Shown here piece after piece: positions 46,075 through 56,450 of a stretch of DNA of 64,000 bases. The notes below the pieces were generated by a model, which was given only the letters and a program-made list of their open reading frames with translations, was not told where the DNA came from and searched no databases. Position 1 is the stretch's first letter. Every line of letters begins with the position of its first letter. A program made the position numbers and the translations under genes. The stretch lies in assembly GCA_022376925.1 (NCBI GenBank), contig JAIOJX010000005.1, positions 8,584,501 to 8,648,500 on the forward strand, read 5' to 3'. The stretch comes from Tragulus kanchil (Eukaryota > Chordata > Mammalia > Artiodactyla > Tragulidae).

Positions 46075-46612
46075 TTCTTTTTTCAATTTTATTTCTTTAT
46101 TTATCTTTGGCCATTCTGGGTTTTCACTGCTGCAGCAGGGTCTTCTCTAGTTGCAGGGATTGGGGGCTACTCTCTAGTTGAGGTGAGCAGGCTTCTTTTT
46201 TAAAAAAATAATTTACCTTTTTATTTTTTTCCTTTCTTCTTCTTTGAATTTTTATCTTACTTTTAAATGTTGCAAAGTTTTGTTGTTTACAGATATGCAT
46301 GTTCCCAGATTAGTCATATGTATATCCCCCCCATCCCACCCCTCCAGGCCGTTGCACAGCACCCCTGAGCAGTCTTCTTGTGGCGGTGACTTCTCTTGTT
46401 GTGGAACTCGGGCTCTAGGGCACACAGGCTTCAGTAGTTGCAGCACATGGGCTCAGTCGTTGCGGCTCCGAGGCTCTAGAGCACAGGCTCAGTCATTGTG
46501 GCTCACGGGATTAGTTGCTCCGCAGCATGTGGAATCTTCCTGGATCAGAGATCGAATCTGTGTCTCTTGCATTGGCAGGTGAACTCTTCACCACTGAGCA
46601 ACCCATAAAACT
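46075..46612 (-). mobile_element. CHR-2-like SINE, antisense, split by an L1 (copied at 47160-47698)
   Basis: The left part is TTTCTTTATTTATCTTTGGC, GGGGCTACTCTCTAGTTGAG. The right part is TGACTTCTCTTGTTGTGGAA, GTTGCTCCGCAGCATGTGGA, GCATTGGCAGGTGAACTCTT. In the second copy the head finishes normally at 47698. Confidence 0.88.
46185..46379 (-). mobile_element. Short L1 3' insertion in CHR SINE, 13-bp target-site duplication
   Basis: The insert (46198-46366) begins with T/A-rich tail sequence and ends CCATCCCACCCCTCCAGGCC...CAGCACCCCT, resembling the antisense 3' end of a bovine-type L1. GAGCAGGCTTCTT (46185-46197) and GAGCAGTCTTCTT (46367-46379) flank it, 12 of 13 identical. It is copied at 47268-47462. 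Confidence 0.8.
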
Positions 46613-47698
46613 GGGCGGGCTCAGTAACCCTCGTCTGGGCTCAGCCTTTTGTCCACAGCTCCCTGTAACTCTGGCTTTGTGTATGCTGATAAATATGATT
46701 AAAAAAAAAAAGGCCCAGTCTCTTTACAATTTCCCTAGCTTATCATTTTATTTAAGTCACAGTGAAACATGGGTCAGACTAAATGTAGGCAGCGTGTAAT
46801 CAGTATGTCCTGAAGAACTCTCATCCGGAGAGACTTGTGAGAAAAAGAAGAATCAGCTGGACTGAGTTTGTTCAAATGTATTTCCTGGGTCCCTATCTTA
46901 GAGGTTCACAATTCACACAAACATATTGAAAGACTTTGAAAAGTTTTGGGTTAGGAAGCCCTATTTGACTTTGTATCATCACCGTGAATTTTCTCAAAAG
47001 TGTCTATTGCAGTAAGAGAAATCTTGCTAGCTGATTCTGTGGATATGTAGAAAGTCCTTCCAAGCGTATTTTAGAAGTTACATGTGGCATCCCCAGGTCG
47101 ATCTCTGGCTCAGTCACACTCAGTCTGGAGCAGGCTTTTACTATCTAGGGCTGTTTTTTCTTTTTTCAATTTTATTTCTTTATTTATCTTTGGCCATTCT
47201 GGGTTTTCACTGCTGCAGCAGGGTCTTCTCTAGTTGCAGGGATTGGGGGCTACTCTCTAGTTGAGGTGAGCAGGCTTCTTTTTTAAAAAAATAATTTACC
47301 TTTTTATTTTTTTCCTTTCTTCTTCTTTGAATTTTTATCTTACTTTTAAATGTTGCAAAGTTTTGTTGTTTACAGATATGCATGTTCCCAGATTAGTCAT
47401 ATGTATATCCCCCCCATCCCACCCCTCCAGGCCGTTGCACAGCACCCCTGAGCAGTCTTCTTGTGGCGGTGACTTCTCTTGTTGTGGAACTCGGGCTCTA
47501 GGGCACACAGGCTTCAGTAGTTGCAGCACATGGGCTCAGTCGTTGCGGCTCCGAGGCTCTAGAGCACAGGCTCAGTCATTGTGGCTCACGGGATTAGTTG
47601 CTCCGCAGCATGTGGAATCTTCCTGGATCAGAGATCGAATCTGTGTCTCTTGCATTGGCAGGTGAACTCTTCACCACTGAGCAACCCCAGGGAAGCCC

Positions 47699-48474
47699 CA
47701 CTATCTGAGTTTTAACCTGAGTTTCAAATCCCCAGCGTTGCTCCTCTTTGGCCTCCAGCATTTGCTGATCTCTGGTCCCGCATCCTTTGCTCGGCCCTGG
47801 AGCTCTGGGACCTTCCCAGCCCTGTGTTGTCATGTTTGACAGGTCTAGGCCAGGTGCTTCCTCACTTACAGGAAGTGAGGGGCTCCCTGAGCCAGGCTCC
47901 CTGGAGAGCCTTTGCTCCGTATGGCCCAGGCTCGCGCTGGGCATGTAAAGTGGGAGCCTCATGGGAAATCCACAGTTGCAGCCGGCACGTGTTCAGCAAG
48001 AGACACAGGCTAAATGTCCCAGCACTTCAGCAAAGGAAGAGATCCTGGGGGCTGGGAAGGTCAGGGGCAGCTTCTCAGACTACTTGGCAGTAGGATAGAC
48101 CTTAAAGGCTGTTTCTGAAGGCAGACATCGTGCCCATAATGAAGAGGGACAGGGTGGATGTGGACAGTTAAGGTGGGACCAGAGCGGACACCCAGGTGGA
48201 GAGTCAGTGTGTGGGAACTGAGTCACAGGCAGGGCGGGCTGAAGCGGGGGACAGTGGAAGCTAAGACGAAAAGGACACCACACCCCAGGTGTCAGGGCTC
48301 TGAATCAGGCACACGAACTTGGGTTTTCTCGTGCGGGCAGAGGAAAGCCATGGAAACTCGGTGAGAAGGAGACGTGCACTTCATGTGAAATGAGCAGGGG
48401 GCGAGCATGGAGCACACGCTCTCCTTTTACATCAATGTCCACTTCCGAGTGTTAGTGGGAAAGAATGAGGGCTT
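47699..48474 (+). other. Intergenic, no feature recognised
   Basis: GC-richer sequence with short frames on both strands, none recognisable. Confidence 0.35.
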
Positions 48475-48546
48475 TGAGATGGACTCCGCAATCTGCTCCC
48501 GCCTATTGGGGTTATTTATGAGCTTGAGAAGGTTACTTAACCTCTT
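48475..48546 (+). mobile_element. MIR fragment interrupted by Bov-tA
   Basis: GAGATGGACTCCGCAATCTG and GAGCTTGAGAAGGTTACTTAACCT resemble the MIR middle; the Bov-tA follows at once. Confidence 0.55.
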
Positions 48547-48754
48547 TTGTACTGAGTCACTTCAATCACGTCCAACTCCTTTCTGCTCTAGGGACCGTAG
48601 AGCCGCCAGGCTCCTGGGTCCATGGGATTCTCCAGGCAAGAATACTGGAGTGAACTGCCAGACCCCCCTCCAGGGAATCTTCCCCAGCCGGAGGTCAAAC
48701 CCACCTCTATGTCTCTTGCATTGGTGGGAGGGTTCTTTTCCACTGAAGTCATGC
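48547..48754 (-). mobile_element. Bov-tA SINE, antisense
   Basis: ACTGAGTCACTTCAATCACG, GCCAGGCTCCTGGGTCCATG, CAGGCAAGAATACTGGAGTG and CTCTTGCATTGGTGGGAGGG. It carries several differences from the consensus. Confidence 0.9.
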
Positions 48755-49288
48755 ACGTGGGGATCATGCTAATCTGCGTTTTCCAGAAACATGAGGGCAT
48801 GCTGCCTGGTCAGGTGCTTGTGTCTCGCAGGATGCGAGTCCACACTGCCTTCACTGCCCACAGCAGAGACCCCCAAGCGGCTTCTGGTGTTTTTCCTTCT
48901 TAACTTGAGTTGTCGTGTTATTTTGGTGGCTGTCGTGGTCCTTATCGCTCATGCTGCCCATAAGCCTTAGCATCTGCTGTCAACAGACAGAGTCAGCCAC
49001 CTGGGTTAGCTCTGGGAACATTTCTTGAAACCCAATCTGCCCAGCTACCTCCCAGGGAAAGAAGACGGTCAGAGGGAAGTGAAGCCCGTTGACCCCAGCC
49101 TGGCAGGTTTGCCTAGAGCTAATATTCCCTTGGTGGCCTCTCCCTTTCTTCTATTCAAAGCTAGTTAATTGGGAGAAGGAATGCCTGATGGGAATTCTGC
49201 ATGACGTTTATCTGGACGCTACCTGGACTCAAGGCACTGCAAATAAGTCCAAGTGAACTCGTATGCGTGAGAGTTTATTTTATGAGAT
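48755..49288 (+). other. Intergenic, no feature recognised
   Basis: No repeat or coding signal that I would support. Confidence 0.35.
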
Positions 49289-49492
49289 GGCTACGTAACT
49301 GGTGGCTCAGACAGTGAAGAATCTGCCTGCAATCCAAGATACCTGGGTTTGATCCCTGAGTCGGCAAGATCCCTCTGAAAAGGGAAAGGCTCCCCACTCC
49401 AGTCTTCTTGCCTGGAGAATCCCATGGACAGAGGAGCCTGGTGGACTACTGTCCAAGGGGTCACAAAGAGTCAGACAAGACTGAGTGACTAA
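49289..49492 (+). mobile_element. Bov-tA SINE
   Basis: GGCTACGTAACTGGTGGCTC head (diverged), GGTTTGATCCCTGAGTCGGC, and tail CACAAAGAGTCAGACAAGAC. Complete in outline. Confidence 0.9.
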
Positions 49493-49648
49493 GACTTTGC
49501 CGCCCCTTTTTTAGACCATAAAACATTTAGCAAATAGCTATTACCATCTGGAAATGTATTTTAGTCCTTTGATATACTGTTTCTTTCCTTATCCTCTCTC
49601 TGCACGTTGGGATGTTACCAAGTTAATTTTAGCTTCTTCCCATCAACC

Positions 49649-49852
49649 TTTGGAAAAGATGCCCATGTTGGGAAAAATAGAAGGCAAAAGGAGAAGGGGA
49701 CGACAGAGGACAAGATGGTTGGATGGCATCACTGAGTCAACGGACATGAGTTTGAGCAAGCTTCGGGAGACGGTGAGGGACAGGGAAGCCTGGTGTGTTG
49801 CCGTCCATGGAATCTCAAAGAGTCGGACACGACTGAGCGACTGAACTGAACA
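49649..49852 (+). mobile_element. BovB (RTE-type) LINE 3' end
   Basis: The reading frame gives [38 protein letters not shown] and a final SKSRTRLSD, the characteristic C-terminus of the BovB reverse-transcriptase protein, then the tail GAGTCGGACACGACTGAGCG. Only the last approximately 200 bp are present, so the copy is severely 5'-truncated and inactive. Confidence 0.93.
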
Positions 49853-50648
49853 TCAACCCAAGCTCTCTCCTTCTGGACTGAAGGCCTCACTCTCTACTCA
49901 TGTGGTAGCGCTTTCCTCACCTGTCCATTCAGTTCCTTGTCTCCAACCCTGCACCTCCCAGCCCCACCATCGCAGCCTGCTCCGGGTGAGGCGGCCCTGA
50001 ACTTGGTTTCCTGGGCAAGACTGGAGTAGGCTCCAGGTCCTCAGGGAAACGGGAGCAGGAGGGAAAGGTGGGGGAGGCAGGGAGAGAGAGAGAGTGAAGG
50101 ATTGCTGGAGGAAAGCCCTGACCTGTAAGACATTCCTGCAGTCACATGGACGAAAAGGAGGTAAGAGCGTGTCTGAGAGTGGGGAGGTGTGTTGACACAG
50201 TTCTGTTTTATTATGATGAAATGACTTCACACACACGCACACACGTCCAGTGGAAAGCATCAGTCTCCCCCACCTTTAAGAAGGAAAAACACAGGAACAG
50301 GATGGTTCTGTACCTGGGTTAGTGACTCCTGTGCTTGACTTCTGGTGTGGCTGTTCGTTGTGCATTTCCTCGTCTTAGGGGAGGCAGGGTAGTGTTCATG
50401 AAGAATATTCCCAGTCCACATTCTCATCCCTGTATGCCCCAGAAGCCCCAATCCTGCTAAAACTTTAAAGCATATATTTTACCTTGGAAACTGTCCTACC
50501 GATTAATTGCATTTGTAATGAAGTATCACGTCTTTCAAGCCACCTTGCTACCAGCCGGATGTCAGTGTCTCCCTGGATTTATAAGTAGGCATTTAGAGGC
50601 TTTCAGTGCTAGGTGATAAACAAACTGAAAATAGCTAGATCAATAAAT
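49853..50648 (+). other. Intergenic, no feature recognised
   Basis: A short (CA)n-like run is at 50228-50243 and a (GA)n run at 50082-50094. No gene was seen. Confidence 0.35.
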
Positions 50649-51029
50649 AATTTATAGAGCCAATGATTTGTGTCAATTGGTAGGAAGGGTTAAGACTAGA
50701 TGATATCTGCAGTGACTAAAACATTTTCCTTTGTTTTATTAAAACACTAAATAGCTTAAAGCTGCACTAAGACTTTTCAGATACCCTATAGCCGTAATTT
50801 ATGAACCGTAGATTAGATCACAGTATCGTATCACTGTTAAATTTCTTGAGTGTGAGAGCTGTATTGTGGTTATGTAAGAAGGTATTTTGTTCTCAGGCAA
50901 ATACTGGTATATTCAGGGGCACAGAGGAGCAATGTGTGTATGTAATTGACTTATAGTAACATTAATGTTATGTTATATATTATATTATTTGTAATGCTAA
51001 AAGCTTGTTGAAATGTTAACATATTTTTA

Positions 51030-51120
51030 ACATTCTGGTATATATATATATATATAAGTTTAACATTGTGGTATATATATATATAAATTTAAATATATAT
51101 ATGTATATATTAAACTTACT
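51030..51120 (+). repeat. (TA)n-rich minisatellite (copied at 52190-52281)
   Basis: Two TTTAACATTxTGGTATATA units carry (TA)n runs of different length, followed by further TATATA blocks, forming a low-complexity hairpin-prone stretch. Confidence 0.7.
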
Positions 51121-51144
51121 ATTTTATATTAGAGTATAGCCAGA

Positions 51145-51285
51145 TGATCCCTGGAAAAAGGAATGGCAACCTACTCCAATATTCTTGCCTGGAGAATCCC
51201 ATGAACAGAGGGGCCTGGTAGGCTGCAGGCCATGGAGTCACAAAGAGTCAGACACAATTGAGCGACTAATACACCAGCACAATAT
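51145..51285 (+). mobile_element. Bov-tA 3' half (copied at 52306-52446)
   Basis: GATGATCCCTGGAAAAAGGA, CAATATTCTTGCCTGGAGAA, and tail CACAAAGAGTCAGACACAAT. The head half is absent. Confidence 0.88.
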
Positions 51286-51587
51286 ATTATATTAATTATG
51301 TATAAAAAGAGAATAAATGATCAAGCACATGTAGATCAATGTTAAAATCAGGTTTATCTGGATAAAGAGAGTATGTGAGTTCTTTGTATCATTTTAACAA
51401 CTTTTCTGTAACTTATTTCAGATAAAATGAAATGTGAATATATTTAAATATATATATGTATAATACACCATATATATGGCCATATGTGATATACAGTTGT
51501 CCCTTGGATCCATGGGGTCTGGCTCCAAAACTCCCACAGATACCAAAATACGAGAATGAAGTCCCTCATGTAAAATGACATGCATGC

Positions 51588-51660
51588 GCTCAGTTGCCCA
51601 GCTGTGTCAGACTGTGACTCCGGGGACGGTGGCCCACCAGGCTCCGCTGTGGGAAGGTGG
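51588..51660 (-). mobile_element. Bov-tA fragment, antisense (copied at 52749-52821)
   Basis: GCTCAGTTGCCCAGCTGTGT and GGTGGCCCACCAGGCTCCGC, then it stops. Confidence 0.75.
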
Positions 51661-52920
51661 GGTAGGCCTTTGACCTGAGCCCGGGGCCCCACTAACAGTT
51701 CAAACAGAACTATGGCGGGCAGCAGAACTCCTCCAGCCTGCCCGTTACTAACACAAGGTGGTTGTCGTCTAGTCGCTCAGTTATGTCTGAGCCTTTTGCA
51801 TCCCTACAGAATTTATAGAGCCAATGATTTGTGTCAATTGGTAGGAAGGGTTAAGACTAGATGATATCTGCAGTGACTAAAACATTTTCCTTTGTTTTAT
51901 TAAAACACTAAATAGCTTAAAGCTGCACTAAGACTTTTCAGATACCCTATAGCCGTAATTTATGAACCGTAGATTAGATCACAGTATCGTATCACTGTTA
52001 AATTTCTTGAGTGTGAGAGCTGTATTGTGGTTATGTAAGAAGGTATTTTGTTCTCAGGCAAATACTGGTATATTCAGGGGCACAGAGGAGCAATGTGTGT
52101 ATGTAATTGACTTATAGTAACATTAATGTTATGTTATATATTATATTATTTGTAATGCTAAAAGCTTGTTGAAATGTTAACATATTTTTAACATTCTGGT
52201 ATATATATATATATATAAGTTTAACATTGTGGTATATATATATATAAATTTAAATATATATATGTATATATTAAACTTACTATTTTATATTAGAGTATAG
52301 CCAGATGATCCCTGGAAAAAGGAATGGCAACCTACTCCAATATTCTTGCCTGGAGAATCCCATGAACAGAGGGGCCTGGTAGGCTGCAGGCCATGGAGTC
52401 ACAAAGAGTCAGACACAATTGAGCGACTAATACACCAGCACAATATATTATATTAATTATGTATAAAAAGAGAATAAATGATCAAGCACATGTAGATCAA
52501 TGTTAAAATCAGGTTTATCTGGATAAAGAGAGTATGTGAGTTCTTTGTATCATTTTAACAACTTTTCTGTAACTTATTTCAGATAAAATGAAATGTGAAT
52601 ATATTTAAATATATATATGTATAATACACCATATATATGGCCATATGTGATATACAGTTGTCCCTTGGATCCATGGGGTCTGGCTCCAAAACTCCCACAG
52701 ATACCAAAATACGAGAATGAAGTCCCTCATGTAAAATGACATGCATGCGCTCAGTTGCCCAGCTGTGTCAGACTGTGACTCCGGGGACGGTGGCCCACCA
52801 GGCTCCGCTGTGGGAAGGTGGGGTAGGCCTTTGACCTGAGCCCCGGGGCCCCACTAACAGTTCAAACAGAACTATGGCGGGCAGCAGAACTCCTCCAGCC
52901 TGCCCGTTACTAACACAAGG

Positions 52921-53132
52921 TGGTTGTCGTCTAGTCGCTCAGTTATGTCTGAGCCTTTTGCATCCCTACAGACTGTGGCCCACCAGGCTCCTCTGTCCAT
53001 GGGATTTCCCAGGCAAGAGTACTGGAGAAGGGTGCCATTTCCTTCTCCAGGGGATCTTCCTGACCCAGGGATCCAACACACGTCTCCTGCATTGGCAGGT
53101 GGGTTCTTAACCTCTGAGCCGTCAGGGAGGCC
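52921..53132 (-). mobile_element. Bov-tA SINE, antisense, complete (first 50 bp also at 51760-51809)
   Basis: TGGTTGTCGTCTAGTCGCTC, CCACCAGGCTCCTCTGTCCA, ATTTCCCAGGCAAGAGTACT and TCTGAGCCGTCAGGGAGGCC. Confidence 0.92.
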
Positions 53133-53789
53133 ATAAAACAGCACAGGGTTTGCATGTAGCCTATGCACATTCCTCCCATATACTTTAAATCACCTCCACA
53201 ATACCTAATGTAAGGTAAATACTGTGTAAATTGTTGTATATAGTTGTGAATGTATAGCGAATTCAAGTTTTGCTTTTAGGAACTTTCTGGAATTTTTCCG
53301 ATCTACTGTTAGTTGGATCCCAGGATGCAGAGCCCAAAGACACAGAGGGCCAACTCTGTGTATCTGTATATATGTATAATGCACCTATATAATATGTCTA
53401 CGTTTTGAGTTTAACCTTTAGGCTGAGATGGCTCCTGCTGATGCAATCACAAAATGAGCCGAGTCAGGTGATTCCGGCTGAGGATGTGTTTGCACATCCT
53501 GTTCTCTGGATCTGGTGGCCACCTCCCCGCCAGGCATTACCCATCAGTGCAGGAGCCCCGGGAGTGAGTTCCTTACGTTTCCTGTTGTGAGCTGACATTC
53601 GGGTTCTCTGGCTCGCTGTGTTCCCTGATTATCACAGAGAGAGAGGTACCGGGAGCTCCTTTCCAGCAGCTATAAAATGCCAGCTAAGTGGCATATTTGC
53701 AAATTGCCGAGTACAACCACTTGGTTATTTCTACATAAAAATCCCCGAGTAAACAAATCTTCGACACCTCAGTATTCACATGAGGTGAA
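53133..53789 (+). other. Intergenic, no feature recognised
   Basis: Ordinary sequence; no long frames or repeat motifs that I would support. Confidence 0.35.
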
Positions 53790-54000
53790 CTAATGAAAAA
53801 ATTCTGAGACCGATAGATAAAACCACTGAACATAAAATAGATAAGCGATAAGGATTTACTGGATAGCATAGGGCACTGTATTCAATATCTTGTAAGAACA
53901 TATAATGGACTATTATCTGGAAAAATAACGGGATCATTATGTTGTACATCTGAAACGAACACAATATTACAAAATTGATTACACTTCGATTTTAAAAAAA
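53790..54000 (+). mobile_element. L1 3' UTR with poly(A)
   Basis: GGATAGCATAGGGCACTGTA, TTCAATATCTTGTAAGAACA, TGTTGTACATCTGAAACGAA, CAATATTACAAAATTGATTA and a terminal A run match the sense-strand 3' UTR end of artiodactyl L1. Confidence 0.85.
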
Positions 54001-54425
54001 GTCCTTGGCATCCAGATGGCCAAAAAGCACATGAAAAGATGCTCAACGTCACTAGTTAGTAGAGAAGTGCAAATCAGAACTGCCATGAGGGCTCACCTCA
54101 CACCCGTCAGAATGGCCATCATCAAAAAGTCTACAAACAGTAAATGCTGGAGGCGATGGAAGAAAGGGAACTCTCCTGCACTGTTGGTGGAAATGTAAAT
54201 TTGTCCAGCATCTGTGGAGAACAGCATGGAGTTTCCTTAAAAAGCCACACATAGAACGATGTGACACAGCAGCCGTACTCCTGGACGTATATCTGGAGAA
54301 AACTATAATTTGAAAAGATTCATGCACCCCAATGTCCACTATTTGCAACAGTCAGGACGTGGAAGCAGTCTAAATGTCCATTGGCAGAGGAATAGAGAAA
54401 GAAGATACGGTACATATGTACAAAC
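54001..54425 (+). mobile_element. L1 ORF2 end fragment, sense strand
   Basis: GCCAAAAAGCACATGAAAAG, GTGCAAATCAGAACTGCCAT, AGAATGGCCATCATCAAAAA, CTGTTGGTGGAAATGTAAAT and TCCATTGGCAGAGGAATAGA. This comes from a second, different L1 joined behind the first one's poly(A). Its last approximately 125 bp are repeated at 55377-55502. Confidence 0.85.
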
Positions 54426-56450
54426 CCTTGTGATGTGCCCTGGGTTTGTGAAAGAAGGGGTTAATGAAAAAGTGTTCATGATGGTTGGCAAAGCCCCTTA
54501 GGCTGACTCCGTTCAGAGGGAACCATTGTTATAGGTGTAGTGTGTGTGTGTGTGTGTGTGCGTGCACACGCTCGGTCACTGGGTCTTGTCTGACTTTGGG
54601 AGCCCAGTAGGAATAACCACAATGGGGAATCGAGTCTCTCGTCGGCATTTGTCCAACAGCACCTGCTCGCGTCTTGTCTTTGTGCTGCGTTTTGCTAGTT
54701 CTCACACTATTCCTAACTTTTTCATCCTTACTGCATTTGTCATGGTGACCTGTGGTCAGGGATCTTTGTTGTTACTACTACGATTCACTGTAGGATAAGA
54801 TGATGGGGAGTATTTTTTTTTATAAAGAGTATATTTTTAAATTAAGGTACGCACTTGGTTTATAGGCATAATGCGACTGCACACTTCGTAGACGAAAGCA
54901 TGTAAACATTACTGTTTTATGCACTGGGAAATCAAAAACACCGTGGGATTTGCTTTGTTGTGATGGTCTGGAATTGAACCCACAGTGTATCTGAGATATG
55001 CCCAGACTTGTTTTCATAAACTGAAAGAAATCTGCAGAGGAGTTTTGCTTTTAAGAATGAAGGCAAAAGGCAAAATTAGCATTGGTTTATTTTTTGCATC
55101 ATGTGCAAGATGCATCTTAAGATGGGTCTTGCTCTGTTGCTCCATTTCAGCTTACGAAAGATTTCATAAGAACACTTTGCTTGCCTGCTCCTCTCGGAGC
55201 TCTCCGCCTGGCAGGCAGCCACTGAGCTGCCCTCAGCTAGCTGCTCCGTGGCACCTGCAGGGCCTGCCCCCAAGGAAAACTCTATTTCAATTACTCACGT
55301 GCAACTGCACCCTGCCTTTGCTTTTGTAAAAGGATTTACTAAAAAGGAACATGGGGCCTTTGTCTTTAAATGTCAAAAACTATAATTTGAAAAGATTCAT
55401 GCACCCCAATGTCCACTATTTGCAACAGTCAGGACGTGGAAGCAGTCTAAATGTCCATTGGCAGAGGAATAGAGAAAGAAGATACGGTACATATGTACAA
55501 ACCCTTGTGATGTGCCCTGGGTTTGTGAAAGAAGGGGTTAATGAAAAAGTGTTCATGATGGTTGGCAAAGCCCCTTAGGCTGACTCCGTTCAGAGGGAAC
55601 CATTGTTATAGGTGTAGTGTGTGTGTGTGTGTGTGTGCGTGCACACGCTCGGTCACTGGGTCTTGTCTGACTTTGGGAGCCCAGTAGGAATAACCACAAT
55701 GGGGAATCGAGTCTCTCGTCGGCATTTGTCCAACAGCACCTGCTCGCGTCTTGTCTTTGTGCTGCGTTTTGCTAGTTCTCACACTATTCCTAACTTTTTC
55801 ATCCTTACTGCATTTGTCATGGTGACCTGTGGTCAGGGATCTTTGTTGTTACTACTACGATTCACTGTAGGATAAGATGATGGGGAGTATTTTTTTTTAT
55901 AAAGAGTATATTTTTAAATTAAGGTACGCACTTGGTTTATAGGCATAATGCGACTGCACACTTCGTAGACGAAAGCATGTAAACATTACTGTTTTATGCA
56001 CTGGGAAATCAAAAACACCGTGGGATTTGCTTTGTTGTGATGGTCTGGAATTGAACCCACAGTGTATCTGAGATATGCCCAGACTTGTTTTCATAAACTG
56101 AAAGAAATCTGCAGAGGAGTTTTGCTTTTAAGAATGAAGGCAAAAGGCAAAATTAGCATTGGTTTATTTTTTGCATCATGTGCAAGATGCATCTCAAGAT
56201 GGGTCTTGCTCTGTTGCTCCATTTCAGCTTACGAAAGATTTCATAAGAACACTTTGCTTGCCTGCTCCTCTCGGAGCTCTCCGCCTGGCAGGCAGCCACT
56301 GAGCTGCCCTCAGCTAGCTGCTCCGTGGCACCTGCAGGGCCTGCCCCAAGGAAAACTCTATTTCAATTACTCACGTGCAACTGCACCCTGCCTTTGCTTT
56401 TGTAAAAGGATTTACTAAAAAGGAACATGGGGCCTTTGTCTTTAAATGTC
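54300..56450 (+). repeat. Tandem duplication 16 (period 1077 bp)
   Basis: Copy 1 is 54300-55376 and copy 2 is 55377 to about 56450. Differences include T/C at CATCTTAAGATG against CATCTCAAGATG (56192 area) and one C in GCCCCCAAGG. A (TG)n run at 54541-54562 is duplicated at 55617-55639. Confidence 0.95.

Larger units (their letters stand above)
45535..47687 (+). repeat. Tandem duplication 14, overlapping duplication 13 (period about 1086 bp)
   Basis: Copy 1 is 45535-46622 and copy 2 is 46623-47687. Copy 1 ends GAGCAACCCATAAAACTGGG where copy 2 continues properly into the SINE head GAGCAACCCCAGGGAAGCCC. The last approximately 20 bp of copy 1 are thus corrupt. The first approximately 220 bp exist three times (from about 44443, 45535 and 46623). 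Confidence 0.95.
50649..52972 (+). repeat. Tandem duplication 15 (period 1161 bp)
   Basis: Copy 1 is 50649-51809 and copy 2 is 51810-52972, the longest period in the window. The only differences noticed are single-base runs, such as GAGCCCGGGGCC against GAGCCCCGGGGCC. The join is inside an antisense Bov-tA, which is complete only after copy 2. Confidence 0.95.

Noticed and set aside
54001..54425. L1 ORF2 fragment as a coding gene
   Set aside because: Short, frame-broken piece of a retrotransposon.
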